Below are positions 33,362 through 34,620 of a stretch of 34,620 nucleotides of DNA, one piece after another. Position 1 is the stretch's first letter, and the number at the start of each line of letters is the position of its first letter. The notes under the pieces were generated by a model. It searched no databases. It was not told the DNA's origin and saw nothing but the letters and a program-made list of their open reading frames with translations. The stretch is from Bacteroidales bacterium (GTDB taxonomy: Bacteria > Bacteroidota > Bacteroidia > Bacteroidales > UBA1556), in NCBI GenBank assembly GCA_027064095.1, contig JAMOQI010000032.1:89316-123935 (forward strand), written 5' to 3'. Both the position numbers and the translations under genes were made by a program.

Positions 33362-34620
33362 CAAAAATCGCTTATAGGGTTTTCTAAATTGTACTCATAC
33401 ATATCAGTATCTTTAAACATTCTTTTATCAAAGGTTATTGCAGTTCTATACTCATTAAGAGGCTCTACTTCATTTTGTTCATCCAATTTCCATGAATTGC
33501 CTCTTACAATAGTAATTGCAGGCATTCGAGACAAAAATGTTTCACTATTTTTATTCATCTGTTTCATTTGTCGAGTTTTATCCTCATGCTCTAGGCTATA
33601 ATATAAATTCATTAAATCTCGCTCGTTTTCTCTTGGGTCTAAATCCTTTACTTTTTCCTTTTTAGCCTTTATTTTGTTATAATCTTTCAAGCTTTGAAGA
33701 ATTGGTTTCAAGAATGCTTTTTCTTTTTTAGGATCACCAATATATTTCAATATCATATCATATAAATATTCATGATATGATTCAAATATTAGCACCGATA
33801 GTTTTTCTTTCAAATATTTTACAACAAACTTATTTGATGATTTTCTTAATTGTAATGCTATTGGTAAAAGGGATTCAATAGCATGTGGATAATCTAGAAT
33901 AACTTCCAAGACTCTTAATTGGTCTTTTTCTGTTGCTAGTTTTAGTAAGTTAGGTTGGTAGAAACTATTATTACCAAGCAATGCTAATTTAACCGTACTT
34001 CTTCTAAGTTTATATTCATCATGAGATAAAAATGATAATATATTCTCTTCTGTTCTATCTTTAGAAATACCCCAGAAATAGTATAAAGGTGATTCAAACA
34101 CTTGAATATCTATCCTAAAATTTGAATCATAGTTTAATAACTTAAATAAATAGAAGAAATAATCAGGGTTCTTAAAATTTGAGAAATAGTCTTTAATAAT
34201 ACTAATATCCTTTGTTTTTTCTAACAGAAAAATTAATAAAGTATATTTTTCTTGTTCGTATCCTTCTAAATTCCAAGATAAAACATCGACTATGTAAATC
34301 TGAATTTTTTCAATGTTTGAATTAAAAAACGTTTTGAATTTTTCAAAACAATAACTTACTATTTCTTTATTTACATGCGTGTTTCTTAATACATTGGTAT
34401 AGAAATAAAGCAGCTCATTTACTAACTGAATATTATCATTAGCATCAATCCTTTTGACTAATTCAATACATTCATTAATTTCCCCTATATTTTCAAATTC
34501 CATTCTCCCAAAAAAGAATATCGAGGTATTAGGGTAATCTTTATAAAAAGATTTAGCCTCAACGAATGCGTTCTCAAAGCCATTTCTATGAAGGCCTATC
34601 AACAATTGTCCTATTAATAA
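33361..34620 (-). CDS. Large helical protein of unknown function (5' end outside window)
   Basis: An open frame runs to the right edge of the window; the TTG at 34,605 is not a convincing start because the frame continues upstream in the same style (LLIGQ precedes it). At least 419 residues are visible. The sequence is rich in Phe, Leu, Asn and Lys with amphipathic helices resembling HEAT- or TPR-like repeats (for example RRSTVKLALLGNNSFYQPNLLKLA), a charged linker (about 110 residues from the end) and a distinct C-terminus with TIVRGNSW. No family is recognised. Its TGA overlaps the nuclease ATG by one base, so the two proteins are likely made in fixed ratio and may act together. Confidence 0.65.
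   Translation of the reverse strand, partial: LLIGQLLIGLHRNGFENAFVEAKSFYKDYPNTSIFFFGRMEFENIGEINECIELVKRIDANDNIQLVNELLYFYTNVLRNTHVNKEIVSYCFEKFKTFFNSNIEKIQIYIVDVLSWNLEGYEQEKYTLLIFLLEKTKDISIIKDYFSNFKNPDYFFYLFKLLNYDSNFRIDIQVFESPLYYFWGISKDRTEENILSFLSHDEYKLRRSTVKLALLGNNSFYQPNLLKLATEKDQLRVLEVILDYPHAIESLLPIALQLRKSSNKFVVKYLKEKLSVLIFESYHEYLYDMILKYIGDPKKEKAFLKPILQSLKDYNKIKAKKEKVKDLDPRENERDLMNLYYSLEHEDKTRQMKQMNKNSETFLSRMPAITIVRGNSWKLDEQNEVEPLNEYRTAITFDKRMFKDTDMYEYNLENPISDF

Larger units (their letters stand above)
25772..34620. mobile_element. Integrated element with serine recombinase; right end outside the window
   Basis: Everything right of tRNA-Arg looks accessory: a large serine recombinase beside the tRNA, a coupled small gene, a repeat array, a protein of no known family and a nuclease/pentapeptide operon. 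No transfer, relaxase or phage structural genes are visible in this part, so its class (ICE, IME or defence island) is open. No second copy of the tRNA 3' end was found by eye before the window edge. Confidence 0.75.

Overview
The window looks like a chromosomal segment from a low-GC member of the Bacteroidota, probably Bacteroidales-like. The signs are a type IX secretion C-terminal domain, a lipidated TamA-like Omp85 protein, the sdhC-sdhA-sdhB operon of the fumarate reductase type, a dimeric hot-dog acyl-ACP thioesterase, and many -7 boxes of the Bacteroidota form TAnnTTTG ahead of genes. The order cannot be fixed from sequence alone.

Positions 1 to 25,771 read as ordinary core chromosome. 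They hold the 3' part of an MBOAT O-acyltransferase gene, RNase R, a membrane-anchored helix-hairpin-helix protein, a POT-type peptide transporter, a 1416-residue secreted GloVer-repeat protein, the sdh/frd operon, aminopeptidase P, an acyl-ACP thioesterase, a TamL-like outer membrane protein, a RecD2/Pif1-like helicase, an exported glutathione peroxidase, a sulfide:quinone oxidoreductase-like flavoprotein followed by a 56-residue protein, a ROK sugar kinase, two exported proteins of unknown role, and tRNA-Arg(CCT).

From 25,772 to the right edge the content changes to an integrated element whose far end lies outside the window. A large serine recombinase gene abuts the 3' end of tRNA-Arg; its reading frame runs backwards through the tRNA terminator and stops inside the tRNA. 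It is coupled to a 60-residue protein. Next come a palindrome-rich control region, a 200-residue coiled-coil protein of unknown family, and a 1.3-kb array of about 290-bp repeats saturated with TTTCGT. Beyond the array, on the minus strand, is a cargo operon: a helical protein (cut by the window edge), a PD-(D/E)XK nuclease and a pentapeptide-repeat membrane protein.

The most interesting feature is the TTTCGT motif. By hand count it occurs about 35 times in the array, nearly always in one orientation, with copies spaced 9 to 12 bp apart, close to one helical turn. The same spacing continues inside the coiled-coil gene, where the motif is read as Asn-Glu repeats, and copies also lie at the start of the 60-residue gene. 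This suggests a protein-DNA complex across the left end of the element (an iteron origin, a centromere-like site, or a silencing/recombination complex). The coiled-coil protein is the obvious candidate partner, but that is inference. The cargo operon could be a defence system, which is also inference.
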